Below are positions 45,296-53,575 of a stretch of DNA of 64,000 nt, one piece after another. Below the pieces are notes generated by a model, which worked only from the letters and a program-made list of their open reading frames with translations, did not search any database and was not told the DNA's origin. Source of the stretch: Lyngbya sp. HA4199-MV5. Lineage in GTDB: Bacteria > Cyanobacteriota > Cyanobacteriia > Leptolyngbyales > Leptolyngbyaceae. The DNA lies in assembly GCA_019359375.1 (NCBI GenBank), contig JAHHHL010000021.1, positions 54,828-118,827 on the forward strand, given 5' to 3'. The position numbers and the translations under genes were made by a program. How positions within the stretch are numbered: position 1 is the stretch's first letter; each line of letters starts with the position of its first letter.

Positions 45296-45880
45296 CTATG
45301 GGCACAGACCTAAGTTGCTGTTGCCACCAGGGAAGCCATTGGAGACCCACCCTGCTGCTGGTTTGGCAATCTGTATCCAGTTGCGCCCGTCTGCACCTTT
45401 TTTGGAGGTTGCTGGGGTTGTGGTGAGATCAAGGCGGTCTAAGTAGGCAATGCCTCCGATCGGTGCCGAATCTGGCGATGCCTCTCTCCGAATGGCGAGA
45501 CCCAGAGGTTGGATAACACGACGACATGTGTTACCTGTAGGGGGTGTTGTGCCAGTGCATGGTTTGAGGTTGGCTGTTTGCAAGTAACCGCTGACAGGGC
45601 TACTAATGCCGATGAAGCCGCCGCTACCATTGTCTGCAAGGGTTACTTTGGTGTCGGCGTTAAGGGTGCTGACCACGGCGCTGGTTGTTGCAGCCTGCTT
45701 GAAGACCGAAACTTTTTTGTTGACAGCGCGGCACTGCCCCACCAGTGAGACTTGAGCCGATAGGGTTGGCTGACTGGGATCAGCACCAAAGGTTGGAACG
45801 GCAGTCCCTAAGGTGGCGATCGCAACTGCCATAGCGCCAGCAGATAGTTTTAAGGATGTGGATCGTCTCATCGTTTCCAT
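45296..45880 (-). CDS. Exported SH3-domain protein
   Basis: A 194-aa protein with a signal peptide of about 32 residues (LSAGAMAVAIATLGTAVPTFGA). Two bacterial SH3-like repeats follow: residues about 44-108 (VSVFKQAATTSAVVSTLNADTKVTL...GYLQTANLKPC) and 118-194 (GLAIRREASPDSAPIGGIAYLDRLDL...GWVSNGFPGG). Bacterial SH3 domains often bind cell-wall peptides. Four cysteines could form disulfides in the periplasm. No catalytic domain is attached. It is divergent from the YihY gene. Confidence 0.78.
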   Translation of the reverse strand: METMRRSTSLKLSAGAMAVAIATLGTAVPTFGADPSQPTLSAQVSLVGQCRAVNKKVSVFKQAATTSAVVSTLNADTKVTLADNGSGGFIGISSPVSGYLQTANLKPCTGTTPPTGNTCRRVIQPLGLAIRREASPDSAPIGGIAYLDRLDLTTTPATSKKGADGRNWIQIAKPAAGWVSNGFPGGNSNLGLCP

Positions 45881-46066
45881 TGAAAATACTCCTCTTCAAG
45901 TTCAAATCACAAGACTTAATCGTTCACGGCAAAATTCCTGCACTGAATCTTACACGCAAAGGCGCAATCCACAGCTAAAAAACGTCAGGAGTGTAACGTT
46001 TGGGATAATGAAACAAATTTGTTGTAACCAGATGTGTTGATGGCTCACCGCTATCGGCTTTCAGCT

Positions 46067-46975
46067 ATGTTGAAGATTCGCTTCTTCCGCTTTTTTCGGT
46101 ATCTTACGCCAGTGACGTTGCGCGAGATTGTTAAGCGGGCTGGGCAGCAGCGCTTACCTGGTCTTGCGTCGGAGATGGCATACAACGGGATGCTGGCGTT
46201 GTTTCCCGGTATTTTGGCGCTGCTAACGGCGATCGGACTGATTGGGTTTTCTCAAGCGACCTTTCAAGACCTTGCCAGCCAGGTAAGCCTGATTGCGCCG
46301 CAAGAAGCGTTAACGCTCATTCAGAATTTTATTGGCGAAATTGGCGCACAGCAGAATCAGGGTCTTTTTTCTATCAGTTTCATCGTGGCGCTATGGGCTG
46401 CTTCTGGGGTTCTCAGTGCGGCGATGATTGCGCTCGATCAGATTTATCAGGTGCCACCAAACCAATGTCGTCCGTTTTGGAAGGCAAAATTGGTGTCATT
46501 AGGGTTAACGCTTGGCACGATTCAACTGCTGCTTTTTGCGTCTGTGCTGGTATTCATTGGTGATTTTATTGTGCAGGTTGTGGCTCATAGAAGCGGTATG
46601 CTGCAACCGGGTCTACTCGCCCTATGGCGGCGGCTTATTTGGCCGCTGGCATTGGTCATCATTGCTGTAGCGTGTGGCTTTATCTATCGGTATGGTCCCA
46701 GCCGATGGACGATGGGCACCCCAATTCTTCCAGGGGCTATTGTGGCTGCTGTGTGCTGGGCAATGCTGTCGGGGTTGTTTCGCTTTTATGTGTCCCACTT
46801 TGGGAGCTATAACCGGGCATACGGTGCGATCGGAGCCGTGATTGTGCTGTTACTGTGGCTCTATCTCAGTTCGCTGATGATGCTCATTGGTGCCCAGTTG
46901 AATGTCACGATCGGACAAACAATGCAACGTCAGCGGCACAAAACGCTTTCTAAGCCTCGATCGAAACGGCTTTAA
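46067..46975 (+). CDS. YihY/BrkB family inner-membrane protein
   Basis: A 302-aa membrane protein with about six helices. Typical features are LASEMAYNGMLALFPGILALLTAIGLIGF, LWAASGVLSAAMIALDQIYQV, IYRYGPSRWTMGTPILPGAIVAAVCWAMLSGLFRFYVSHFGSYNRAYGAIGAVIVLLLWLYLSS and a basic C-terminal tail. ATG 46067 is chosen; the frame opens at 46034, but the extra residues (LMAHRYRLSA) are encoded by a dispersed GCTCACCGCTA-GGCTTTCAGC repeat. The function of the family is uncertain (it was once called ribonuclease BN, incorrectly). Confidence 0.85.
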   Translation: MLKIRFFRFFRYLTPVTLREIVKRAGQQRLPGLASEMAYNGMLALFPGILALLTAIGLIGFSQATFQDLASQVSLIAPQEALTLIQNFIGEIGAQQNQGLFSISFIVALWAASGVLSAAMIALDQIYQVPPNQCRPFWKAKLVSLGLTLGTIQLLLFASVLVFIGDFIVQVVAHRSGMLQPGLLALWRRLIWPLALVIIAVACGFIYRYGPSRWTMGTPILPGAIVAAVCWAMLSGLFRFYVSHFGSYNRAYGAIGAVIVLLLWLYLSSLMMLIGAQLNVTIGQTMQRQRHKTLSKPRSKRL

Positions 46976-47019
46976 GCGCACTGTGCTGTAAAAGATAGCG
47001 GAACCGTAGGAGACAAGCC

Positions 47020-48396
47020 ATGAAGCACATTCATCGGTATTTGACGGGATGTTTCTTGTGCTGCTTGCTCGTTTTATCGGGTTGTCAGCGTGCTATAGCA
47101 TTGCCTGAGGTCACGCGACTGACCCTGTGGCAAGGGGTGAACCCGCCTGCCAATCGTGTAGTACTACAGCGGCTCGTAGACCAGTTCAACCAGGAACATC
47201 CGACGATTCACGTCGAGTCGCTCTATGTGGGGCAGAGTGATCAGCAGTTGCCCAAAATTTTAGCGGCGATCGTGGGTAATGCGGCTCCCGATTTGCTGTG
47301 GTATTCGCCCCTGCTGACGGGGCAACTGATCGAGCTTGAGGCACTCCGATCGTTAGACGATTGGTTCAACGCCTCCCCCTTACGGCAACAGCTTGATCCC
47401 GCGCTTTTTAAAAGTATGGCGCTAGAAGACCATCTCTGGTCAATTCCCTTTGGTACCAATAATGTGGGCATCTATTACCGCCCCAGTCTGTTTCAAGCGG
47501 CAGGGATCACCACTCTACCGAAGACCTGGGCGGAGTTTCGTCAGGTTGCCCATCAGCTCACTCGTGACACCGATGGAGATGGACGCATTGACCAGCACGG
47601 CATGTTGCTACCGTTGGGTAAGGGCGAGTGGACGGTGTTTATGTGGCTCCCATTTTTGTGGAGTGGTGGGGGATCGCTGGAGGGAGGAGAGGGGGAGCAG
47701 GGCAGAAGGCAGAAGGCAGAGGGCAGAGGGCAGGGGGAGCAGAGGGGGCAGGGGGAGCAGGGGGAGCAGGGGAAGCAAAGGGTCAAGTCGCAAGATTCGA
47801 TTCAGTTAGGAAGTGATGGCGCGATCGCGGCTCTGCAATTTTGGCATGACCTGATTGACGATGGTTCGGTCATCCTATCGGCACCAGAGCGGGGCTACGA
47901 GTTGGATGGATTTCTGGCAGGCAGGGTTGCTATGCAGCTATCGGGACCCTGGACGCTGGGGCAGCTTGAGCAGACGGGCGTAGATTTTGGGGTGTTGCCG
48001 ATTCCCAGTCAGGTGACTCAGGCAACGGCGATCGGCGGCGAAAATCTGTTTTTGCTTAAAACCACACCCGAACGAGAGCAGGCGGCACAAATTTTTGCAG
48101 ACTATGTGTTGAGCGAATCCTTTCAGACGCAGTGGGCGATCGCCACGGGCTATTTACCTACCAATCTCAAATCCCGGCAAAGTGAGGCATACCGCGCTTA
48201 CAAGGCAAAGCAACCTGTTGTGGATGTCTTTTTAGCGCAGGCACCCTATGGACGATCGCGCCCAATTTTCGCTCGCTATAGCCGCATCTCGGAGCAGGTG
48301 GGACGGGCGATCGAAGCCGTCCTTTTGGGACATAGCACACCACGCGAGGCGTTGATGGCGGCTCAGCAGCGTCTGGACTTGGTGCTGAGTCCGTGA
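47020..48396 (+). CDS. Family 1 extracellular solute-binding lipoprotein (sugar ABC type) with low-complexity insert
   Basis: A 458-aa substrate-binding protein of the ABC sugar type. The lipobox LVLSGC places the mature N-terminus at Cys22. Family blocks are LTLWQGVNPPANRVVLQRLVDQFNQEHP, PDLLWYSPLLTGQLIELEALRSLDDWF, FGTNNVGIYYRPSLFQAAGITTLPKTWAEF, and DFGVLPIPSQ with GGENLFLLKTTPER. Residues about 221-255 (EGEQGRRQKAEGRGQGEQ...) are a hydrophilic insert encoded by the genome's GGCAGAGGGCAG repeat, not part of the family. No permease or ATPase gene is adjacent, so it is an orphan component here. Ligand unknown. Confidence 0.88.
   Translation: MKHIHRYLTGCFLCCLLVLSGCQRAIALPEVTRLTLWQGVNPPANRVVLQRLVDQFNQEHPTIHVESLYVGQSDQQLPKILAAIVGNAAPDLLWYSPLLTGQLIELEALRSLDDWFNASPLRQQLDPALFKSMALEDHLWSIPFGTNNVGIYYRPSLFQAAGITTLPKTWAEFRQVAHQLTRDTDGDGRIDQHGMLLPLGKGEWTVFMWLPFLWSGGGSLEGGEGEQGRRQKAEGRGQGEQRGQGEQGEQGKQRVKSQDSIQLGSDGAIAALQFWHDLIDDGSVILSAPERGYELDGFLAGRVAMQLSGPWTLGQLEQTGVDFGVLPIPSQVTQATAIGGENLFLLKTTPEREQAAQIFADYVLSESFQTQWAIATGYLPTNLKSRQSEAYRAYKAKQPVVDVFLAQAPYGRSRPIFARYSRISEQVGRAIEAVLLGHSTPREALMAAQQRLDLVLSP
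47680..47783. repeat. In-frame GGCAGA/GGGAGCAG repeat inside the solute-binding gene
   Basis: About 104 bp of purine-rich short tandem units (GGCAGAAGGCAGAGGGCAGA, then AGGGGGAGCAG) matching the intergenic repeats at 11300, 45140 and 58610. The reading frame stays open and adds about 35 Gly/Gln/Glu/Arg residues. Confidence 0.85.
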
Positions 48397-48431
48397 GTCG
48401 CTACAATAGAATTTCACTTCAACAAAAATTG

Positions 48432-48761
48432 ATGAATCAAACCTCTACGGACGCATCAAATAAAATTGTTTTAGGCTTTCATGCGTTATCCGAACCGCTG
48501 AGAGTCAAAACCATCGAATTGCTGCGGGAGAAAGAGCTTTGCGTCTGCGATCTGTGCGGACGTTTGGGCGTGACTCAATCAAAGCTATCGTTTCACTTGA
48601 AAGCGCTGAAGGAAGCCGGGTTGATCCGGGGACGGCAAGAAGGACGATGGATTTACTACAGCCTTGATCTCACTCAATTTGTTGCGTTAGAGCAATATTT
48701 GGCAGAGTTTCGTCGGTTTAGTCCAATCCTACCTGCGCGTCCGTGTCAGGACGATCGCTAA
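48432..48761 (+). CDS. arsR: ArsR/SmtB-family arsenic-responsive repressor
   Basis: A winged-helix metalloregulator of 109 aa. The metal-binding motif ELCVCDLCGRLG supplies the Cys pair typical of arsenite/antimonite-sensing ArsR, followed by the recognition helix QSKLSFHLKALKEAGLIRGRQEGRWIYYSL. ATG 48432 is preferred; GTG 48393 is in frame and overlaps the upstream stop but adds non-family residues. The next gene is acr3, and a matching operator lies between them. Confidence 0.9.
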   Translation: MNQTSTDASNKIVLGFHALSEPLRVKTIELLREKELCVCDLCGRLGVTQSKLSFHLKALKEAGLIRGRQEGRWIYYSLDLTQFVALEQYLAEFRRFSPILPARPCQDDR

Positions 48762-48807
48762 CCCATCAAGTTTTTTTACTGCTTTAGATGAACAACGCTA
48801 AGCCATT

Positions 48808-48842
48808 ACTTGACAAATCAAGTTTATTTGAAATGATAGAAT
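48808..48842 (+). promoter_or_regulatory. acr3-arsC promoter with ArsR-type operator
   Basis: TTGACA (-35, 48810-48815) is followed 18 nt on by TGATAG (48834-48839) as a candidate -10. The region contains ACTTGA-CAAA-TCAAGT (48808-48823, a 6-4-6 dyad) and ATCAA-N6-TTGAA (48817-48832), close to the ATCAA-N6-TTGAT ArsR site described for a cyanobacterial ars operon. A further ATCAAGTTT lies at 48766. Confidence 0.65.
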
Positions 48843-48895
48843 CATGCCGCTTAAGGTAGTGGTGGTTCGGTTGTTGCGAATCAATAAAACTTGTG

Positions 48896-49972
48896 ATGAA
48901 TCAGTCTGTCATGCAGCGTCCAGTCCAACGGCTGTCGTTTCTCGATCGCTTCTTGACCCTATGGATTTTTTTGGCAATGGCGATCGGCGTTGCGCTGGGC
49001 TATTTTGTTCCAGGTGTGGAGTCTTTTGTCCACCAGTTTCAGGTGGGGACGACGAATATTCCCATTGCGATCGGCTTGATTCTTATGATGTATCCACCCT
49101 TAGCGAAGGTGCGTTACGAAGAATTAGGCGATGTCTTCCGCAACGGCAAAATTCTGGGTGTGTCTCTCCTGCTGAACTGGGTGATTGGTCCGTTACTCAT
49201 GTTTCTGCTCGCCATTACGTTTCTCAGAGGCGCACCAGATTACATGGTGGGGCTGATTCTCATTGGCTTAGCCCGTTGTATTGCAATGGTCGTCGTGTGG
49301 AGCGATTTGGCGCGGGGCAACACGGAATTTACGGCGGGGCTGGTTGCCTTTAACAGCATTTTTCAGGTGATTTTCTACAGTCCGTTTGCCTGGTTTTTTC
49401 TCAGCGTGCTGCCACCCATGTTTGGTTTACAAAGCAGCGTGGTCAACGTCAGCATTGCTGAAATTGCCAAAAGCGTGTTCATTTATCTGGGCATTCCGTT
49501 TCTGGCGGGCTATTTCACGCGCTTCTTTCTGGTCAAAGCCAACGGAAGAAGCTGGTATCACGAGGAATTCATCCCAAAAATTAGCCCGATCACGCTGGTG
49601 GCGCTGCTATTCACGATCGTGGTGATGTTTAGCCTGCAAGGGGAAAAAATTGTACAGATTCCTCTGGATGTGGTGCGAATTGCTGTACCGCTGGTGATTT
49701 ATTTTGTCCTGATGTTTTTGGTCAGCTTTTATATGGCTTGGCGGATCAAGGCAGACTACTCCAAAGCCGCCAGCGTTGCGTTTACGGCGGCAGGCAACAA
49801 CTTTGAGCTGGCGATCGCAGTGGCAGTGGCAGTGTTTGGCATCAACTCAGGTGCAGCGTTTGCAGCCGTAGTTGGACCGTTAGTAGAAGTGCCTGCATTG
49901 ATTGCGCTTGTCAATCTGGCGTTCTGGTTTGAACGGCGCTATTTCAAGCCAGTGCCAGCAGAAAATCTATAG
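48896..49972 (+). CDS. acr3: ACR3 family arsenite efflux transporter
   Basis: A ten-helix plasma-membrane permease, 358 aa, that exports arsenite using the proton gradient. The conserved Cys of the family is in [21 protein letters not shown], and [23 protein letters not shown] and [51 protein letters not shown] are diagnostic of ACR3. ATG 48896 is used; GTG 48893 is just before it. It is preceded by an ArsR-type promoter and followed 15 bp later by the arsC reading frame. Confidence 0.95.
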   Translation: MNQSVMQRPVQRLSFLDRFLTLWIFLAMAIGVALGYFVPGVESFVHQFQVGTTNIPIAIGLILMMYPPLAKVRYEELGDVFRNGKILGVSLLLNWVIGPLLMFLLAITFLRGAPDYMVGLILIGLARCIAMVVVWSDLARGNTEFTAGLVAFNSIFQVIFYSPFAWFFLSVLPPMFGLQSSVVNVSIAEIAKSVFIYLGIPFLAGYFTRFFLVKANGRSWYHEEFIPKISPITLVALLFTIVVMFSLQGEKIVQIPLDVVRIAVPLVIYFVLMFLVSFYMAWRIKADYSKAASVAFTAAGNNFELAIAVAVAVFGINSGAAFAAVVGPLVEVPALIALVNLAFWFERRYFKPVPAENL

Positions 49973-49987
49973 TTTTGAGGAAGCATA

Positions 49988-50395
49988 ATGAAACGCGTGA
50001 TGTTTGTGTGCAAGAAGAATTCGGCGCGATCGCAGATGGCAGAAGGGTTTGCGAAAGCGCTTGGGGCGGAAATCATGGACGTAACCAGTTCTGGATTGGA
50101 AGCCAGCCAGGTGAGACCAGAGGCGATCGCCACCATGAAAGATGCAGGTGTTGATATCAGCAACCAGACCTCCAAAGCTCTGAGCGACTTTCAACCAGAA
50201 GACTTTGATGTGGTGATTTCGCTGTGCGGCTGTGGAGTCAATTTGCCACCAGCCTGGGTGATGCGAGATGTCTTTGAAGACTGACAGTTGGACGATCCAG
50301 CAGAGCAGCCAGACATCTTTCCCAGGGTGCGAGATGAGGTGAAAAAGCGGGTCACGCAACTGATTGAGTCGCTCAAAACAGCATCGGTTGCTTAA
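49988..50395 (+). pseudogene. arsC: arsC arsenate reductase interrupted by an in-frame TGA
   Basis: A low-molecular-weight phosphatase-type arsenate reductase. The first 98 codons are intact: P-loop FVCKKNSARSQMAEG with the nucleophilic Cys8, then LCGCGVNLPPAWV and VFED. A TGA at 50282-50284 follows, then the same frame continues as QLDDPAEQPDIFPRVRDEVKKRV to TAA 50393-50395, for a total of 135 codons. Homologues have FEDW-LDDP, so TGA replaces TGG (Trp). If read as a stop, the last helix is lost. It could be a nonsense mutation, a sequencing error or stop-codon readthrough. AGGAAG precedes ATG 49988. Confidence 0.85.
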
Positions 50396-50448
50396 GGGGA
50401 TGTGTGACTTCTTTGGGGGAACAGGGTGCGCCTGCCGCTACGCCTTGA

Positions 50449-50859
50449 TTACCAACAGTCCAAAGCCGTGGCGATCGCTCCATGCAATGCTTGAATTTTT
50501 ACAGGTTTGAGAATATAGCCAAAAGGAAAGGTCTTTCTGGCACGCGCTAAGGTGCTTTGGTCAGAATGCCCGGTGACAAAAATGATCGGAATTTGTAATT
50601 GGTTCCAAATAAAGGTCGCCGCTTGAATGCCATCCTGCTCACCTTCTAGCCGGATATCCATCAGCACAACGTCAGGGCGCAGACTGACGGCTTTGTGAAT
50701 CGCCTCCTTGACCGATGCAGCGGTATCGAGAACTTCATAGCCCAGCGATTCTAGATTTTCTTGCAGGTTGGCGGCAAGGATGTAGTTATCTTCCACAACC
50801 AGGACTCTTGCCCGTTTTGGGAGCATAGGACTGGCTAGCGGCTCACGATCGATGCTCAT
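50449..50859 (-). CDS. Response regulator (receiver domain only)
   Basis: A CheY-like receiver of 136 aa with VLVVEDN (acidic pocket), DVVLMDIRLEG (phospho-acceptor Asp), FVTGHSDQS and YILKPV (Lys). No output domain. ATG 50859 is chosen; a TTG at 50916 would overlap the kinase by 44 bp. It lies 13 bp downstream of the histidine kinase, so the two form a cognate pair. The receiver subtype ending in PVKIQALHGAI is typical of partners of HisKA_2 kinases. Confidence 0.88.
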   Translation of the reverse strand: MSIDREPLASPMLPKRARVLVVEDNYILAANLQENLESLGYEVLDTAASVKEAIHKAVSLRPDVVLMDIRLEGEQDGIQAATFIWNQLQIPIIFVTGHSDQSTLARARKTFPFGYILKPVKIQALHGAIATALDCW

Positions 50860-50872
50860 TGTTGGGATCGTT

Positions 50873-53569
50873 TCAAGGTCTGCTGAAGGAAATGGTAAAG
50901 GTTGTCCCTGATGCAACGCTGATCTCTAGTGTGCCCTGAAGCTGTTTGACGAGTCCTTTTACCAGCGTGATGCCTAACGTTTTGGTTCGCTTGAGATTGA
51001 CATCGTGTGGTAAGCCAACCCCATTGTCGCCCACGCTAAAGGTGACGATGTGGTTGGGGTGTTGCCGAAAAATGACCTCAATTTCACCTGGTTGAGCCGA
51101 TGGGAAGGCGTACTTGAGCGCATTGGAGACTAATTCATTAATAATCAAGCCACAGGGGACAGCCGTATCAACATCAAACGAAATGGGTTCGATTTGCATC
51201 GTCAGTTTAACTTGATTGGCATGTGTATTGTAGGAATCAAAGAGATGGGTGGTGAGATCGGCAATGTACTGCGCAAAGTCGATGTTGGCGAGATCTTCAG
51301 AGCCATAGAGTTTTTCGTGCACCAGAGCGATCGAGGCGATCCGGTTTTGGCTTTCTTGCAAAGCGGCGATGACATCTGAATCGGACGATCGACGTAACTG
51401 CATGTTTAACAGCCCATCCACAATGCCCAGGTTATTTTTCACCCGATGGTGAATTTCTTTGAGCAGCACTTCTTTTTCAGTCAGTGAGGCTTGAATGATG
51501 GCTTCTGTCCGCTTTCGCTCGGTAATATCCTGCTGCACGACCACAAAGACAGCGCCATAGTTTGGATGCTCAAAGATCGATGCGGTAGCTTGACACCAAA
51601 AGGGGGTGCCGTCTTTTTTGACGTTTTGCACTTCATAGGTTGCTTCCCCTTGCTCCAGGATGGCATTGGTTATGGTCTCATAAATCTCTGTGGTATTGGT
51701 ATGACGGTCCTGGTAGTTCACGATCGAGACATGCTGACCGATTAAAGCATCCGCATCGTACCCAAACATGCGCTCAAATTTGGGATTGGCATACACAAAC
51801 AGACCATCGCTTACCGTGACCATGCAAACGCCTTCTGCCATGTTCCTGGCGATCAGGCTTTGTAGCTCTCGCTCAACTTCTGCTTGCTTGAGCCGAGTAA
51901 TGTTACGCAAGCTGGCAACTACGCCGATAACGGTTTGATCAGCGTCGTAGTAAGGACCATAGGTGACGCTCAAAAATTGTGGTCCGAGCGCGGTGTAGTT
52001 TGCCCACATTTCGTACTGGACGACTTGCCCAGTCAAGCATTGATCGAGTCGCGGCTTCACCGTTGTCTCATAAACATCCGGCGGTAAGAAAGCACTGACT
52101 GGATGCCCGACAATCTCATCGTGCGGTTTGTTGTACCACTGTAGATAGGACTGATTGACGACCTGATAAACGTAGTGACGATCGAGCAGAGAGATGGCAT
52201 CGGTTGTGGCAGAGACAATCCGCTCATAGCGTCGCAGCGCTTCTTCTGCCCGTTTGCGTTCTGCTTCGGTGCGTTTGCGATCGCTAATGTTGCGCACAAT
52301 CACCAGTACTTCGTCCTCTCCACAGGGGACAATGCGGGCTTCTTCAAACTGCTGCTCGTCATCAACGCTGAGCTGATATTCGTAAACCTGTAATTCGCGG
52401 GTTTGCACTGCTTGCTGGATGTATGCCATGCGCTCTTGAGCTACATCCGCTGGCAAAATGGCATTCATATTGTTGCCAACCAGGACTTGATCGGCATTGA
52501 GTAGCTGTATGCTTTCGGTTCTGTGAATGTCCATATAAGTGCCATCTTGCTTCATCCGCACCAGCAAATCTGGAATGGCTTGAATTAAGGCGCGATTTCT
52601 AGCTTCACTTTGCTGTAAAGCTTCTTCGGTGCGTTTGCGATCGCTCACGTCACGAACGACCAGCAACACCTCATCCTTACCACAGGGCACCAGGCGGATT
52701 TCTTCATCGCGTGGCTCACCCTTTTTGATGAGTTGGTGTTCCCAAACCTGGAGTTCTCCGGTTGCCAATGCTTGCTCCGTCCGCTGTAACTGATACTGAA
52801 GAAGATCGGCTGGTAGGATTTCTGAGATATGGTGCTCAATGGCAAGAAACACGCCCCCCTCAGTCGCGGTGGGTGGGATGAAGTCCAGGCAAGTGCCATC
52901 GCGCTTCAGCCGCAAGAGCAAGTCAGGAATGGCTACCAGCATCGCTCGATTTTTGGCTTCACTTTGACGCAACGCTTCTTCAGTGCGTTTGCGATCGCTA
53001 ATGTCGGTGAGTGAGCCAACGGCTCGTAGGGGCGTTCCCTGCTCATCCCAAAGCACTTGCCCTCTTGCCAGCAGCCATTTGCTGCTACCGTCTCTGCATC
53101 TCATCCGATACTCACAGGCGTATTTAGGCAAGCGGTGTTCTACATGCGCTTGAAACGTCGCTTGGACTCTAGCGACATCATCTGGATGGATTTGTAGAAG
53201 CCATTTATCAAAGGTGTCAATGTCATTAAACTCGTACCCTAAGATCTCCAGGCATCGGGGAGACAGATAATGTTCATTGGTTTGAAGGTTGTGATCCCAA
53301 ATGCCATCGTTGCTACCTGCGATCGCTAACTGCCAGCGTTCTTCGCTCTGACGCAGGGTTTCCTCGGTTTGCTTAAGTTCATTCGTACCCAGCCGAATGT
53401 CACGCGTTCGCCGCTGCCAGCCAATATAGAATAGCGCCAGCGGCATGGCGTAGACAGCAAGGGTAATGACTGCTTCTGAAAGCGTCTGCAATCCTACAAG
53501 CTCAGGTTGCCAGAGATCGTAGTATCCGTGCGAAATAATCGGATTGGCTTCAGCAAACGGGTTCATCAC
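50873..53569 (-). CDS. Multi-PAS sensor histidine kinase (HisKA_2 type)
   Basis: An 898-aa sensor. One N-terminal membrane segment lies near residue 30-48 (EAVITLAVYAMPLALFYIGW). Five PAS/PAC units follow, the boundaries marked by ISDRKRTEEALRQSE-like linkers (about residues 75-195, 200-320, 325-445, 450-565 and 575-690). The phosphotransfer region LLKEIHHRVKNNLGIVDGLLNMQLRR contains the phospho-His of the HisKA_2 family, and the ATPase has NELVSNALKYAFP (N-box) and DNGVGLP. PAS2 and PAS3 are closely similar to each other, suggesting internal duplication. The signal is unknown; no haem or flavin motif is certain. It pairs with the receiver 13 bp downstream. Confidence 0.92.
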   Translation of the reverse strand: MMNPFAEANPIISHGYYDLWQPELVGLQTLSEAVITLAVYAMPLALFYIGWQRRTRDIRLGTNELKQTEETLRQSEERWQLAIAGSNDGIWDHNLQTNEHYLSPRCLEILGYEFNDIDTFDKWLLQIHPDDVARVQATFQAHVEHRLPKYACEYRMRCRDGSSKWLLARGQVLWDEQGTPLRAVGSLTDISDRKRTEEALRQSEAKNRAMLVAIPDLLLRLKRDGTCLDFIPPTATEGGVFLAIEHHISEILPADLLQYQLQRTEQALATGELQVWEHQLIKKGEPRDEEIRLVPCGKDEVLLVVRDVSDRKRTEEALQQSEARNRALIQAIPDLLVRMKQDGTYMDIHRTESIQLLNADQVLVGNNMNAILPADVAQERMAYIQQAVQTRELQVYEYQLSVDDEQQFEEARIVPCGEDEVLVIVRNISDRKRTEAERKRAEEALRRYERIVSATTDAISLLDRHYVYQVVNQSYLQWYNKPHDEIVGHPVSAFLPPDVYETTVKPRLDQCLTGQVVQYEMWANYTALGPQFLSVTYGPYYDADQTVIGVVASLRNITRLKQAEVERELQSLIARNMAEGVCMVTVSDGLFVYANPKFERMFGYDADALIGQHVSIVNYQDRHTNTTEIYETITNAILEQGEATYEVQNVKKDGTPFWCQATASIFEHPNYGAVFVVVQQDITERKRTEAIIQASLTEKEVLLKEIHHRVKNNLGIVDGLLNMQLRRSSDSDVIAALQESQNRIASIALVHEKLYGSEDLANIDFAQYIADLTTHLFDSYNTHANQVKLTMQIEPISFDVDTAVPCGLIINELVSNALKYAFPSAQPGEIEVIFRQHPNHIVTFSVGDNGVGLPHDVNLKRTKTLGITLVKGLVKQLQGTLEISVASGTTFTISFSRP

Positions 53570-53575
53570 GTTCTC

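Noticed and set aside
48844..49353. 169-aa plus-strand ORF in the acr3 region
   Set aside because: Alternate frame of acr3, whose own frame carries clear ACR3 family sequence.
50282..50284. Selenocysteine at the arsC TGA
   Set aside because: The position corresponds to Trp in homologues, not Cys, and no SECIS-like hairpin was evident after the codon.
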